DNA from: Candidatus Colwellbacteria bacterium CG10_big_fil_rev_8_21_14_0_10_41_28
GTDB lineage: Bacteria > Patescibacteriota > Minisyncoccia > UBA6257 > Colwellbacteraceae
Assembly: GCA_002773755.1 (NCBI GenBank)
Contig: PFAG01000014.1
Coordinates: 9,794-73,793, forward strand
Length of the DNA stretch: 64,000 nt
Direction of reading: 5' to 3'
Numbering within the stretch: position 1 is the stretch's first letter; each line of letters opens with the position of its first letter. Under the pieces are notes generated by a model. The model saw only the letters and a program-made list of their open reading frames with translations, did no database searches and had not been told where the DNA came from. This document shows positions 52,716-61,629 of this stretch, piece by piece. The translations under genes were made by a program, and so were the position numbers.

Positions 52716-53960
52716 TTATTCGTACCTTAGGGCCTCTATAGGATCTTTCTCAGCAGCTTTTTTGGCTGGATAGAGTCCGAAAACTAATCCTACAAGACTG
52801 GTTACACCAAGACCCAAGAATACGGCTGAGATAGGGAAGGTAAAAGTCCAAGCCGGAGCAACGGTTTGAGCGAGCACAAGCGATATTAAAAAGGCTAAAG
52901 TACCTCCAAGGATTATCCCAATCACACCACCTATGCTAGTAAGAAGCACAGCCTCGAATAGGAATTGATTCATAATATTTTTCTTTGTAGCCCCAACTGC
53001 TTTTCTCAAACCAATTTCTCTAGTTCTTTCAGTTATTGAGACAAGCATGATATTCATGACCCCAACTCCACCCACAACCAAAGCAATAGCAACAACGGAA
53101 GAGAGGAATGCTGTAAGGCTTCCAATGATAATCTGTATCTGATCGGCTAAACCCTGCTGACTGACAGCAAAAAAGTCATCTTTATCTGGATCAGTTATCC
53201 CATGAGCTTCCCTCAAGGTTCTCGTAACATCTTCTATTACATATTCAACCATATCAGCACTTTTTGCAGTTAGAATAATCTCATGGTAATAATCTATCCC
53301 TAAGATATAAGTCATAGCAGTGGTGTGGGGGACTATAACCAAATCATCTATATCAAAAAAGGCGACTTGTCCTCTTGGCGCAAGAGAGCCAACAACCTTA
53401 AAACTCTGGTTTTTGATTCTAATACTTTCTCCAATAGGACTCTTATCTCCAAAAAGCTCTTCCTTAACCTTGCTCCCGATAACAGCAACATTTGCCTTTT
53501 GCCTTGTATCGCTCTCATCAAAAAGAACTCCTTCCTCTGGATATGCATCGAATGAATCGATGAAGAAATCTGCTGCACCTCCGATGACCATAGGTCTGTA
53601 TGTATCACCTCCATAAGAAACACTTCCGGGAACGATGACAAAAGGGGACACCTCAATAACATCTGGAACATTACTCTTTTTTCTTAGTAGATCTACATCT
53701 CTATCTTTCAAAGAATCTCCCAAAAGAGTTTCGGCCACATCGGTTGGCCCAGTAGGCTCTTGGCCAGGTCTTACCACAACAGTCTCTGCACCAAGTCCTC
53801 CAATTTCGCCCAAAATTAGGTTCTCAGCACCCTTTCCTATCGACATCATCATTATTATCGAAGCAATGCCAATGAGCACTCCTAGGACGGTTAAGAAAGA
53901 TCTCGATTTATTAACCCACAAAGCCCTATACGAAGTTCTTGCTATGTGTTTAATAGACAT
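52716..53960 (-). CDS. MacB-like ABC transporter permease
   Basis: 414 aa FtsX/MacB-type permease: one N-terminal helix, a large extracytoplasmic MacB_PCD domain (about residues 40-260), then three C-terminal helices with the conserved VGGVGVMNIMLVSITERTREIGLRKAVGA. Exports peptides, antibiotics or lipoproteins in relatives. ATPase and adaptor genes precede it on the same strand. Confidence 0.92.
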   Translation of the reverse strand: MSIKHIARTSYRALWVNKSRSFLTVLGVLIGIASIIMMMSIGKGAENLILGEIGGLGAETVVVRPGQEPTGPTDVAETLLGDSLKDRDVDLLRKKSNVPDVIEVSPFVIVPGSVSYGGDTYRPMVIGGAADFFIDSFDAYPEEGVLFDESDTRQKANVAVIGSKVKEELFGDKSPIGESIRIKNQSFKVVGSLAPRGQVAFFDIDDLVIVPHTTAMTYILGIDYYHEIILTAKSADMVEYVIEDVTRTLREAHGITDPDKDDFFAVSQQGLADQIQIIIGSLTAFLSSVVAIALVVGGVGVMNIMLVSITERTREIGLRKAVGATKKNIMNQFLFEAVLLTSIGGVIGIILGGTLAFLISLVLAQTVAPAWTFTFPISAVFLGLGVTSLVGLVFGLYPAKKAAEKDPIEALRYE

Positions 53961-54650
53961 CTATTTACTAATCTTCTTATCTTCTTCAATTAAACCATCT
54001 CGAAGTTTGATCATTCTTCTTGAATAAGCCGCTATTTCTTCTTCGTGGGTTACTATAACAATCGTCTTACCCTCTTTGTTTAGATCAGTGATGATGCTCA
54101 TAAGATCTATACCTGCCTTTGTATCCAAATTACCAGTTGGCTCATCTGCAAAAATAACGTCTGGATCATTAACCAAAGCTCTCGCTATAGCCACCCTCTG
54201 TCTTTCTCCTCCAGAAAGTTGACCAGTCTCATGTTCCAAGCGATGCTCGAGATTAACTGCCTTGATGGCTTTAACAGCCATATCACTCCATTCAGACTCC
54301 TTAACATCTGAATATATGAGAGGAAGCTGAACATTCTCCAAGACGGTCGTCCTTGGAAGAAGATTGAAGGTCTGAAAAACGAATCCAAGACTCTCGTTTC
54401 TTAAGTTAGCTAGCTGAGTTTCATCGTATTCATCGATAGTTTTTCCATCAAACTCATAAGTTCCTTCTGTCTGCCTATCAAGCATACCCAAGATGTGAAG
54501 TAGGGTAGACTTCCCAGACCCGGAGGGACCCATGATAGATACGAACTCTCCTTTTTCTATCTCCAAAGAAGCATCTTTTAAGGCAACGGTCTCTACCTCG
54601 CCACTGCCGTACACTCTCTTTAGATTAGTCGCTTTGATCAGTTTAGACAC
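53961..54650 (-). CDS. MacB-like ABC transporter ATPase
   Basis: 229 aa. Walker A GPSGSGKST, Q-loop FQTFNLLP, signature LSGGERQRVAIARAL, Walker B VIFADEPTGNLD, and switch His in VTHEEE. Of the LolD/MacB exporter type. Immediately upstream of the permease gene (0-nt gap). Confidence 0.95.
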   Translation of the reverse strand: MSKLIKATNLKRVYGSGEVETVALKDASLEIEKGEFVSIMGPSGSGKSTLLHILGMLDRQTEGTYEFDGKTIDEYDETQLANLRNESLGFVFQTFNLLPRTTVLENVQLPLIYSDVKESEWSDMAVKAIKAVNLEHRLEHETGQLSGGERQRVAIARALVNDPDVIFADEPTGNLDTKAGIDLMSIITDLNKEGKTIVIVTHEEEIAAYSRRMIKLRDGLIEEDKKISK

Positions 54651-54661
54651 AGAGATATAGA

Positions 54662-56209
54662 TTAATTTCTAGAGAAGATAACAATTGTCTCTCCCTCAGA
54701 AAGACCCGATTTAATCTCAACATCTCCACTAACCCCCTCGATTCCAACTTCGACCTCAACCTCTTCAATATTCTCTCCAACAATCTTCCTAACTATCATT
54801 TTCCCATCCTTTTCTATAACAGATCTAGTTGGAACTATTAACACATCCTCTGCGCTATCGATTATTATATCCACATTAGCTGTCATACCAGACTTGATTC
54901 GATCATCCGGATCAACGAACCCTAAAAGGGTTTTATATGTTGAAACTCCTTCAATGAGGGTTTCTGCTGGATCAATAAATATTACCGTTGCCTCAAAGAT
55001 ATCCTCGCTGGTATATGCGTCTAGGGTAACTTCAGCAACATTATCCAGGCCAATCATAGATATGTCAGCTTCGGTAACAAAAGTTTCAATCTCAAAATCA
55101 GACACCGACATCATAGAGAGTAGGGGAGTATTAGAGCTAACCGTTTCTCCAACCTTAGGATCTATCTTAGTTACAATTCCACTAAATGGTGCTCTTATTC
55201 TAGTCTTCTCGATCTCAGCTAATATTGCATTAACCCTAGCTTGAGCACTATTAACCCTCTGCTGTTGGAGAAGTACGTCCTGATAGTCATTTCCCTGAGA
55301 AAGACTTTCTGTTTCTGCTTGACGATATGTTCTCTCAACAGATCTTAGACTATTTAGAGAAGTGGTTAAGCTATTCCTAGCAGTTGATACACTAGACTTA
55401 ATTGAAGTTAGGAGGTGCTGTTCATTATATTCAGAAAGAACAGTATCAATCGAAACTAATAGATTGATCGATTGGTTAAGAGCCGTCTTTGCTTCAGATA
55501 TCACTTGGTCCAAGTTGTCTTGATCTATTCCAGAAGAGATATAGCTATCTAAACTGTCTATAGACTCCCTTAGGTCTATGAACATCCACTTGAGATCAAG
55601 TCTAGTTTCTATATCAACCGTTATGTTATATGACTGACCACCAGAAATAACTGCATGCCTGAAAGTGGGATACTTACTGTCCAGATCATCAAAGAATTGA
55701 TCGATAGTCGAGCTAACCTCGCTATCTACAGAGGTATATACCTCCTCAATTTCATCAATTAAGTCATTAAGAGAATTTTCCAGATCAGCCTCACTAGTAG
55801 ATGGAGCTTCTAAAAGTTTAAGCTTTTCAATCTCTAGGTTTGCTAAGGCCTCATTATAGTCCGCAGAGAGATCTCCATTACTAAGAGATAATAGAGTCTC
55901 ACCTCTACCAACCTCTTCCCCAACAGATACGTAAATATTATTAACTCTTCCTCCACGCTCAACTGAAAGATCAACTTGCTCAGTTGGTTTAATTTTTCCT
56001 GTCACATCAACCAGGCTAACCACGTCGCCGCGCTCAACATAACCAGTTGTATATCCCATTAAGGGATTCTTACTGAAGTAGTTGAAGGCCACTATCCCCA
56101 AAATTGCGACACCAACTAAAGTTAAGACACCCTTTGATGTCTTAAAGAAATTAATCTTCTTTGCACTTGAATTGATAAGCTTCTTCAGCCCCTTAGAACT
56201 AAGCTTCAT
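54662..56209 (-). CDS. MacA-like membrane fusion protein with long coiled coil
   Basis: 515 aa. N-terminal anchor (LVGVAILGIVAFNYF), split biotinyl-lipoyl halves (GGRVNNIYVSVGEEVGRGE; IRAPFSGIVTKIDPKVGETV), and an unusually long helical hairpin of about 230 residues between them. C-terminal beta-barrel and membrane-proximal domains follow. No outer-membrane TolC is expected in a monoderm, so the long hairpin may span the wall or surface layer. TAATAT lies 8 nt before the ATG: leaderless. Confidence 0.9.
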   Translation of the reverse strand: MKLSSKGLKKLINSSAKKINFFKTSKGVLTLVGVAILGIVAFNYFSKNPLMGYTTGYVERGDVVSLVDVTGKIKPTEQVDLSVERGGRVNNIYVSVGEEVGRGETLLSLSNGDLSADYNEALANLEIEKLKLLEAPSTSEADLENSLNDLIDEIEEVYTSVDSEVSSTIDQFFDDLDSKYPTFRHAVISGGQSYNITVDIETRLDLKWMFIDLRESIDSLDSYISSGIDQDNLDQVISEAKTALNQSINLLVSIDTVLSEYNEQHLLTSIKSSVSTARNSLTTSLNSLRSVERTYRQAETESLSQGNDYQDVLLQQQRVNSAQARVNAILAEIEKTRIRAPFSGIVTKIDPKVGETVSSNTPLLSMMSVSDFEIETFVTEADISMIGLDNVAEVTLDAYTSEDIFEATVIFIDPAETLIEGVSTYKTLLGFVDPDDRIKSGMTANVDIIIDSAEDVLIVPTRSVIEKDGKMIVRKIVGENIEEVEVEVGIEGVSGDVEIKSGLSEGETIVIFSRN

Positions 56210-56256
56210 ATAACCTAATATTACTCTAATTGCCCGATTTTTCTAGACCATATATC

Positions 56257-56281
56257 AAAAGATCCTCTTAGTAAGAGGATC
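56257..56281 (-). terminator. Terminator after tRNA-Glu and structured RNA
   Basis: Minus strand: GATCCTCTT pairs with AAGAGGATC (plus 56261-56269, 56273-56281), then TTTT. Confidence 0.8.
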
Positions 56282-56289
56282 AAAATCCT

Positions 56290-56380
56290 GGAGTCGAACT
56301 CCGTCTATATGGTAACTCCCAACGAGGGAAACGTGATTGCAAGCAATCCAATACTACACATACAGACGGAGCTCAACTCC
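56290..56380 (-). ncRNA. Structured RNA directly behind tRNA-Glu
   Basis: On the minus strand GGAGTTGAG continues into CTCCGTCTGTATG and pairs without gaps with CATATAGACGGAG followed by TTCGACTCC: a 22-bp stem with a few G-U pairs. The roughly 47-nt head folds ATTG-CTTG-CAAT and CCC/GGG arms. It starts 2 nt after the tRNA-Glu 3' end and is followed by a terminator, so RNase P/tRNA processing would release it. It is not a foldable tRNA and I find no known family match; 6S-like long-stem RNAs are one comparison. Confidence 0.6.
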
Positions 56381-56382
56381 CG

Positions 56383-56457
56383 TGGGGATGACAGGATTTG
56401 AACCTGCGACCTCTGGCTTGAGAGGCCAGCGTGCACTCCAAACTGCACTACACCCCC
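56383..56457 (-). tRNA. tRNA-Glu (anticodon CTC)
   Basis: Minus strand: acceptor GGGGGTG/CATCCCC with one G-U, D-stem GTGC/GCAC, anticodon stem CTGGC/GCCAG with loop CTCTCAA (anticodon CTC), T-loop TTCAAAT, discriminator A; CCA not encoded. The D arm is unusual for tRNA-Glu in sequence, but the cloverleaf is complete. Confidence 0.88.
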
Positions 56458-56480
56458 GAATTAGAAGAAAGAACAGCCCG

Positions 56481-56517
56481 GACCTCTTTTATACTAAAAA
56501 ATAGCTACCCTTGTCAA
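56481..56517 (-). promoter_or_regulatory. tRNA-Glu promoter
   Basis: Minus strand TTGACA (56517-56512), 18-bp spacer, TATAAA (56493-56488). The -35 box contains the TGA stop codon of the upstream gene. Confidence 0.7.
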
Positions 56518-57287
56518 TCAGAATAACCCAACTTTTTTAGAATACTGGAATGTTCCCACTCCCAAAGCTTTTTGGCCCCCAAGAAAGCTTCGTAATCTTC
56601 TCTCCAGTGGGGGAACTCTCTCAACTGAACAATTCCTTCAACATCAGACCATTCATGATCGCAATTTTTATAGTCAAAACCATTAGAAGGGTAGGGGGCA
56701 CGCACCTTTTCTCTACCACCCTTAGTTCTTCTTCTCGCCCCACAAATTAAGCATCTTTCATTTTGATCAATTCTTAAAATCCATCTCGTTTGCAATGTCT
56801 TATATTCTTCCTGTAGGGGAGGGTAGTATGCGCCAGTTTGTAAATTGTAGTCTCTATATATCCCTTGAGAAGTTTTTATATCCATAACCCCAAACTTTCC
56901 ATCAATTAGAGCTAGGGCGTCTGAGGTTCCAGCATACCTATCTTTATAGTTAACCACCCTTCGCTCAACCCATTCCGGATCAACTTCAATCTTTCTCTCT
57001 TCTAGAAATCTTTGGAAGGCTTCTATAGACGGACGTATATCATCACCGAAAGTAGGGGACTGCCCTGTTAGAATAGCCTCACAAGCTTCGTGAACTCGAG
57101 TACCCTCATCTGCAGATCTATTTTTTATTTCCTCAGCCTCTTCAAAGTTATTTAATTCTGCATAATATCGATACAAAGCCGGCTTCGCTTTTATATTTAA
57201 AATAGAAGTAACCCGGGGATACCAAACTCCATTGATATCATATCCGTTTTTTTCTCTAAACTTATCTGAGCTAAGGTTATTCCACAT
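56514..57287 (-). CDS. PD-(D/E)XK nuclease-like protein with cysteine insert
   Basis: 257 aa from ATG 57287 (MWNNLSSDKF). N-terminal VWYPRVTSIL, helix GTRVHEACEAIL, then nuclease core GTSDALALIDGKFGVMDIKTS (Asp and D-x-K) and YNLQTGAYY (Gln), the pattern of RecB/Cas4/phage exonuclease-type nucleases. An insert near residues 175-205 has CLIC and later CDHEW, a possible zinc site. Distinct from the protein at 36203. No phage genes lie nearby. Confidence 0.75.
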   Translation of the reverse strand: MWNNLSSDKFREKNGYDINGVWYPRVTSILNIKAKPALYRYYAELNNFEEAEEIKNRSADEGTRVHEACEAILTGQSPTFGDDIRPSIEAFQRFLEERKIEVDPEWVERRVVNYKDRYAGTSDALALIDGKFGVMDIKTSQGIYRDYNLQTGAYYPPLQEEYKTLQTRWILRIDQNERCLICGARRRTKGGREKVRAPYPSNGFDYKNCDHEWSDVEGIVQLREFPHWREDYEAFLGAKKLWEWEHSSILKKLGYSD

Positions 57288-57432
57288 CTTTACATACAAA
57301 AAGCCCCCAGAGGTCAATTTTAGACCTCATTTTAACCACATTATTATTAGAGGGGAGTACACTCTAGACCTTAGAGAATACATTATGTCGCAAAACCATT
57401 GTTATACGACAGTTATCAATACATCCCCCGTA

Positions 57433-57759
57433 CTACTCCCTTTCCTTTAAGAGTTGCTCTAACTTTCTAAAAGTTAGGTAGGCAAAAGGTGCAGCTACTA
57501 GAAGATATGATAACCCTCCAGCTACATCTCTCTTTGCTTGGTTATAGTCAACTTCACATTGCTGATCGACTGACTTAGAATCCTCCCCTTCTCCCAAGGG
57601 GACTGTCTCATATCTTGGACCATAACAGTTGTCTACCTTAAAGACATATGTTTCGAGTCCTGCATTAACCATTCTTCCGCTTGAGAAGATTACGGTTACG
57701 GTGCTGATCACGAAGATAGCAGCAATCGCAATCGAAAAAACTATTTTGAATATTTTCAT
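57433..57759 (-). CDS. Small two-helix membrane protein, unknown
   Basis: 108 aa: an N-terminal helix (IVFSIAIAAIFVISTVTVIF), an extracytoplasmic loop with two cysteines (NCYGPRYE, QQCEVDY) that could form a disulfide, and a second helix near residues 83-98 before a charged tail (LEQLLKERE). Family unrecognised. It lies behind the M23 gene; TATAAT (57774-57769) just after that gene's stop is 9 nt from the ATG, so it can be transcribed alone. Confidence 0.7.
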   Translation of the reverse strand: MKIFKIVFSIAIAAIFVISTVTVIFSSGRMVNAGLETYVFKVDNCYGPRYETVPLGEGEDSKSVDQQCEVDYNQAKRDVAGGLSYLLVAAPFAYLTFRKLEQLLKERE

Positions 57760-57774
57760 AGTACAAAGATTATA

Positions 57775-59082
57775 CTACATATAATTCTCTGGGTTAATGG
57801 TTGGGCCAATTGGCACTAAACCAGTTGCAGGAGGAATCGAGAAAAGTCCGCCCTGTTCCCTATTGCTAGATAGCATCCATCCACCGGGAGGGGTTGCATA
57901 CAGGCCAAAGTGAAGATGTGCTCCTGTTGAAAATCCAGTATTACCCACATACCCTATCACCTCTCCCCTCTTAACTCCTTGTCCAGCAGAAACTTTACTA
58001 GCTGAAAGGTGGGCATATATCGTGGTTAAACCATTACCATGATCTATCAGAATATATCTTCCATATTGGTAGTAAAGACCGTTGTAATCCACTCTAGCCA
58101 CCACACCATCTCGAGCAGCGATCACTGGGGTTCCAGCAGGAGCCCCAATATCTGTTGCGTTATGAGGTCTTCCTCTATAGTAGGCCGTAGAATAGGCTGT
58201 CTCTCCATAATGTTGAGTTAGAACACCCGTTCTTAATCCAGCTGAATTAACTACAGGCCAACTAAGAAAACCTGGTTGCCTTGATGGCAAGTTGGAAGCA
58301 TCAAATCTGTCGCCCAAAGCCTTCTCAATATCAGCAATCTCGCTCATCAAATCCTGTTGCTCCCTATCAAGTTTTGTTAAATGCTGTTGATAGAGACTCT
58401 CTTGTTGCTCCGTAACAGAAAGCAAATCATTCTTTTGGCCCTTCTGATCATCTAAAACTATTTTCTTCTGTTCTAGTGTCTGACTTTCGATCTTAAGTTC
58501 GTCTTTCTTAGAAGAGCTAACAACAATAGTGCTAGTCAACTTATTTTGGAGTTTTACCAACTCCCCTACCTCATCGGCTAAATCTTTTTGGATATTTCTC
58601 AGTGCATTAAACTCAAAGACGCTATCAGCCAAAGTATCTTGACTCAACATCGTACTCAAAAGATCTATGTCTCCATCCCTAGTCTGGAGATTTCGGAGCA
58701 CCTCCCCTACTGCTTCAGATTTTCTATTGGCCTCGGCCCGGACATCTGCAACAGTCATGTTTAGTGAGGAGATTTCATAAGTTAACTTTTCTATTGTTGT
58801 TTTACTATATTCAATTCCAAGTTCTGCCTGTTCGATAGATGCATCAATCTGTCCAATAGCATTTTGAAGTGTTTGCTGCTGGCCATCCAAAACTTCTATA
58901 CGAGCCTGTGTTTTTTGGATTTCTTGATTGATCTTTTCAACCTCTTTTCTCTTCTCCTCAATTATGTCTTGGATCTCATTAGCCTCTTGGGCTATACCAG
59001 GGACTGGAAATAAAAATAGGCCCGCCATAAGTGCAGCAGTTAAAACAACCCTTACCCTCATGTTTCGTCTAATAAGTTTCAT
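57775..59082 (-). CDS. EnvC/NlpD-like M23 murein hydrolase
   Basis: 435 aa, secreted. Signal peptide (VVLTAALMAGLFLFPVPGIAQ), a long coiled coil (about residues 35-255) and a C-terminal LytM/M23 domain with HNATDIGAPAGTPV, YAHLS and GAHLHFGLY. The zinc ligands (H-x3-D and HLH) are all present, so it may be an active endopeptidase, unlike the degenerate activator EnvC. Overlaps gltX by 14 nt in the wall operon. Confidence 0.92.
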   Translation of the reverse strand: MKLIRRNMRVRVVLTAALMAGLFLFPVPGIAQEANEIQDIIEEKRKEVEKINQEIQKTQARIEVLDGQQQTLQNAIGQIDASIEQAELGIEYSKTTIEKLTYEISSLNMTVADVRAEANRKSEAVGEVLRNLQTRDGDIDLLSTMLSQDTLADSVFEFNALRNIQKDLADEVGELVKLQNKLTSTIVVSSSKKDELKIESQTLEQKKIVLDDQKGQKNDLLSVTEQQESLYQQHLTKLDREQQDLMSEIADIEKALGDRFDASNLPSRQPGFLSWPVVNSAGLRTGVLTQHYGETAYSTAYYRGRPHNATDIGAPAGTPVIAARDGVVARVDYNGLYYQYGRYILIDHGNGLTTIYAHLSASKVSAGQGVKRGEVIGYVGNTGFSTGAHLHFGLYATPPGGWMLSSNREQGGLFSIPPATGLVPIGPTINPENYM

Positions 59083-60493
59083 TTGGAACAGATATCTTTC
59101 TAAGAGCTATATCTATCCTCGAAAGACTTTGCTCTTTTCCTAACGCCTCCATTATCTCAAAAGGTCCTGGAGACCTGTCATTCCCAGAAAGAGAAACTCT
59201 TAGCGGCCACAGCCACTCCCCTTTTTCATTCTCAGGAATCAAATCCATAATTTTTCCTTCAAGAACATCTCTCTTAAAATCTTTATCAGGAACCTTCTCT
59301 AGTACTTCTTTTGTTTTATTAAGATTAATTTCAACCTCCCCGAAATTCATCTCTTTCCATTTTAATAGATCTGCCCCATATGTTGGAATATCAAAATAAA
59401 ATCTTAACTCATCTTCTGCCTCACTGCCCTTACTAATTCTTCCCTTCAAAGGATTCATCATTGCCTCCTTGAGTTCCCAATCAGAGGAAACAGTACCCCT
59501 AACTATCTCTATTATCTCTTTAGGAGAGGCCTCTTTCATATAGTGTTTACCTAACCAATTAAGCTTATCTATATCAAAAACAGCTCCCCCTTTCTGTACC
59601 CTATCTAGAGTAAACTCATTTATAACTTCCTCCCGTGTCATAACCTCCCTATCCTCCTTCGGATGCCAACCCAAGAAGGCAAGAAAGTTGAACATTGCAT
59701 CTGGAAGATATCCTTGCCTCATATAGTCAGACAAAGCAACGTCGGAGAACCTCTTACTCATTTTGCTCTTGTCTGGATTAAGAATCATTGGTAGGTGAGC
59801 AAATTCAGGAAGATCAAATCCCATAGATTCCATTAAAAAGATCTGCAATGGAGTATTTGAGATATGGTCCTCTCCCCTGATTACATGTGTCACTTCGTTT
59901 AATGAATCGTCAATCACAACAACAAAGTTATACAGAGGGTTGTCCAAGTCTCTTGCCACAACAGTATCTCCAATTAAAGTCCCATCGAAAGTAATCTTGC
60001 CCCTTATCAAATCGTCAAAAGATACCTCTCTATCTGGTATCTTAACTCTAATCACATAACCCTCTCCACCGTCAACTCTTTCTTTTGCCTCTTCCGGCTT
60101 AATGGACCTGCACCGACCAGAATATTTCGATGCTAATCCCTGCGAAAGATGTGCCTCCTTCTCTGCTTCAAGCTCTTCTTTTGAACAGAAACAATAATAA
60201 GCTTTATTCTCTTCTAAAAGTTTCTCTAAATATTCTCTATATATCTTTTTCCTATCACTCTGCCTAAAGAAATCATCCCACTCCAGACCAAGCCAGGTTA
60301 AGCCTTCTTTTATGTCTACCTCATACTCTTCTTTTGATCTTTCTGAATCTGTATCCTCAATTCTTAAGACAAATTCTCCTCCGTTAGCCTTAGCGAACAA
60401 CCAATTAAAAAGTGCTGTTCTAGCGCCACCAATATGAAGTGGTCCAGTTGGAGATGGAGCAAATCTTACTCTTATCTTTTTATCTTTAGACAT
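59069..60493 (-). CDS. gltX: Glutamate-tRNA ligase
   Basis: Class I synthetase, 474 aa. HIGH motif as PLHIGG in RFAPSPTGPLHIGGARTA, KMSKS-type motif KMSKRFSD, and cysteines CFCSKEE...C of the zinc site. Probably non-discriminating, making Glu-tRNA(Gln) too, if GatCAB is present; that cannot be judged here. Shares one base with murG. Confidence 0.95.
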   Translation of the reverse strand: MSKDKKIRVRFAPSPTGPLHIGGARTALFNWLFAKANGGEFVLRIEDTDSERSKEEYEVDIKEGLTWLGLEWDDFFRQSDRKKIYREYLEKLLEENKAYYCFCSKEELEAEKEAHLSQGLASKYSGRCRSIKPEEAKERVDGGEGYVIRVKIPDREVSFDDLIRGKITFDGTLIGDTVVARDLDNPLYNFVVVIDDSLNEVTHVIRGEDHISNTPLQIFLMESMGFDLPEFAHLPMILNPDKSKMSKRFSDVALSDYMRQGYLPDAMFNFLAFLGWHPKEDREVMTREEVINEFTLDRVQKGGAVFDIDKLNWLGKHYMKEASPKEIIEIVRGTVSSDWELKEAMMNPLKGRISKGSEAEDELRFYFDIPTYGADLLKWKEMNFGEVEINLNKTKEVLEKVPDKDFKRDVLEGKIMDLIPENEKGEWLWPLRVSLSGNDRSPGPFEIMEALGKEQSLSRIDIALRKISVPNETY

Positions 60494-61629
60494 TACTTAT
60501 ATTTTAGTAATATCTGAGCCAAATTTGAAGCTGCATCTGGTATGTGTAAGCTATTGGCCGCGAGACCCACCTCTAATAGCCTATCAGGATCGTTAAGTAA
60601 TTCTGTAACTGTATTAATCAGACTTCTTTTAGAAAGATTAGTCTCCTCCATCATTATGGCGGCATGAGCACTTACAAAAACCTCAGCATTTACCTTCTGA
60701 TGATCATTGGCAGAAGTTGAAAGAGGGATAAGTATTGATGGCTTTGAAAAAGCTGCTATCTCAAATACTCCTGAGCCAGACCTACTAATAACAATGTCTG
60801 CCGCTTGGAGTGCAATCCTAATGTCTTTCTGAAAGTAATCTATCGCCTTATACCTCTCTCTAAACCTCCAATCTCCCCCGCTAGACAATTCCCCCACCCT
60901 CTCCAGAACATCCTCATACTTTGAAATACCAGTCTGGTGAAATATCTGAGTAACATCTAGAAGTTCTGTAAGGCCCTCTAGTATAAGGTCATTAATTCTT
61001 GTAGCTCCCTGTGAGCCGCCAAGCACTAAGACCAAGGGCTCATTCGGATCAAATCCAAAATATCCCTTTGCCTGTTTTGAAGAGATTGGATCACTGAGTA
61101 GATATTTTCTAATCGGATTCCCCGTGACAAGAACTTCTTTCCCCTCAAAATAGTTTTTAGCATTTTCAAAGGCCAGAGCAATAAGCTCTGCATACTTTGA
61201 TGCCATCTTGGTGTTTAGACTTGGAGCAGCATCCGACTCATGTATGACAATAGGAACCTTCAAGAGATTTGCTGCTAGCACAACCGGAAAAGAGCCTGGC
61301 CCTCCTTTTGAAAAAAGAACATTGGGCTTAAAAGCCATAACCCCAAGAATTGCTTGAAAAAGACTGAATATAAACTTAGGAACATCAATTAGATTATATA
61401 GCGAAAAATACCTTCTCAGCTTGCTATTAACAACGCCCCTCACATCTATATCATTTTGTTCTAGAAAGCTCTTGTAGGCCCCATATGAGCCAATATACCT
61501 AACCTCAATTGGCATACCCTCCTTGGATGCCAAAACTTGGGCTTCTGCAACAACTGCAGCAACTGGATATATATGACCAGCAGTTCCCCCACCGGTAACA
61601 AGTAGTTTGAATTTATTTTCTTTAGCCAT
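60493..61629 (-). CDS. murG: UDP-GlcNAc-undecaprenyl-PP-MurNAc-pentapeptide transferase
   Basis: Makes lipid II at the inner membrane face, 378 aa. LVTGGGTAGHIYPVAAV at the N-terminus, SKGGPGSFPVV, and GGSQGATRIND at the nucleotide site are the GT28 signatures. Between ftsW and gltX; overlaps ftsW by 8 nt. Confidence 0.96.
   Translation of the reverse strand: MAKENKFKLLVTGGGTAGHIYPVAAVVAEAQVLASKEGMPIEVRYIGSYGAYKSFLEQNDIDVRGVVNSKLRRYFSLYNLIDVPKFIFSLFQAILGVMAFKPNVLFSKGGPGSFPVVLAANLLKVPIVIHESDAAPSLNTKMASKYAELIALAFENAKNYFEGKEVLVTGNPIRKYLLSDPISSKQAKGYFGFDPNEPLVLVLGGSQGATRINDLILEGLTELLDVTQIFHQTGISKYEDVLERVGELSSGGDWRFRERYKAIDYFQKDIRIALQAADIVISRSGSGVFEIAAFSKPSILIPLSTSANDHQKVNAEVFVSAHAAIMMEETNLSKRSLINTVTELLNDPDRLLEVGLAANSLHIPDAASNLAQILLKYK

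Noticed and set aside
56290..56380. Second tRNA gene
   Set aside because: GTTCGACTCC resembles a T-arm, but no cloverleaf forms; a single 22-bp stem explains the pairing better.
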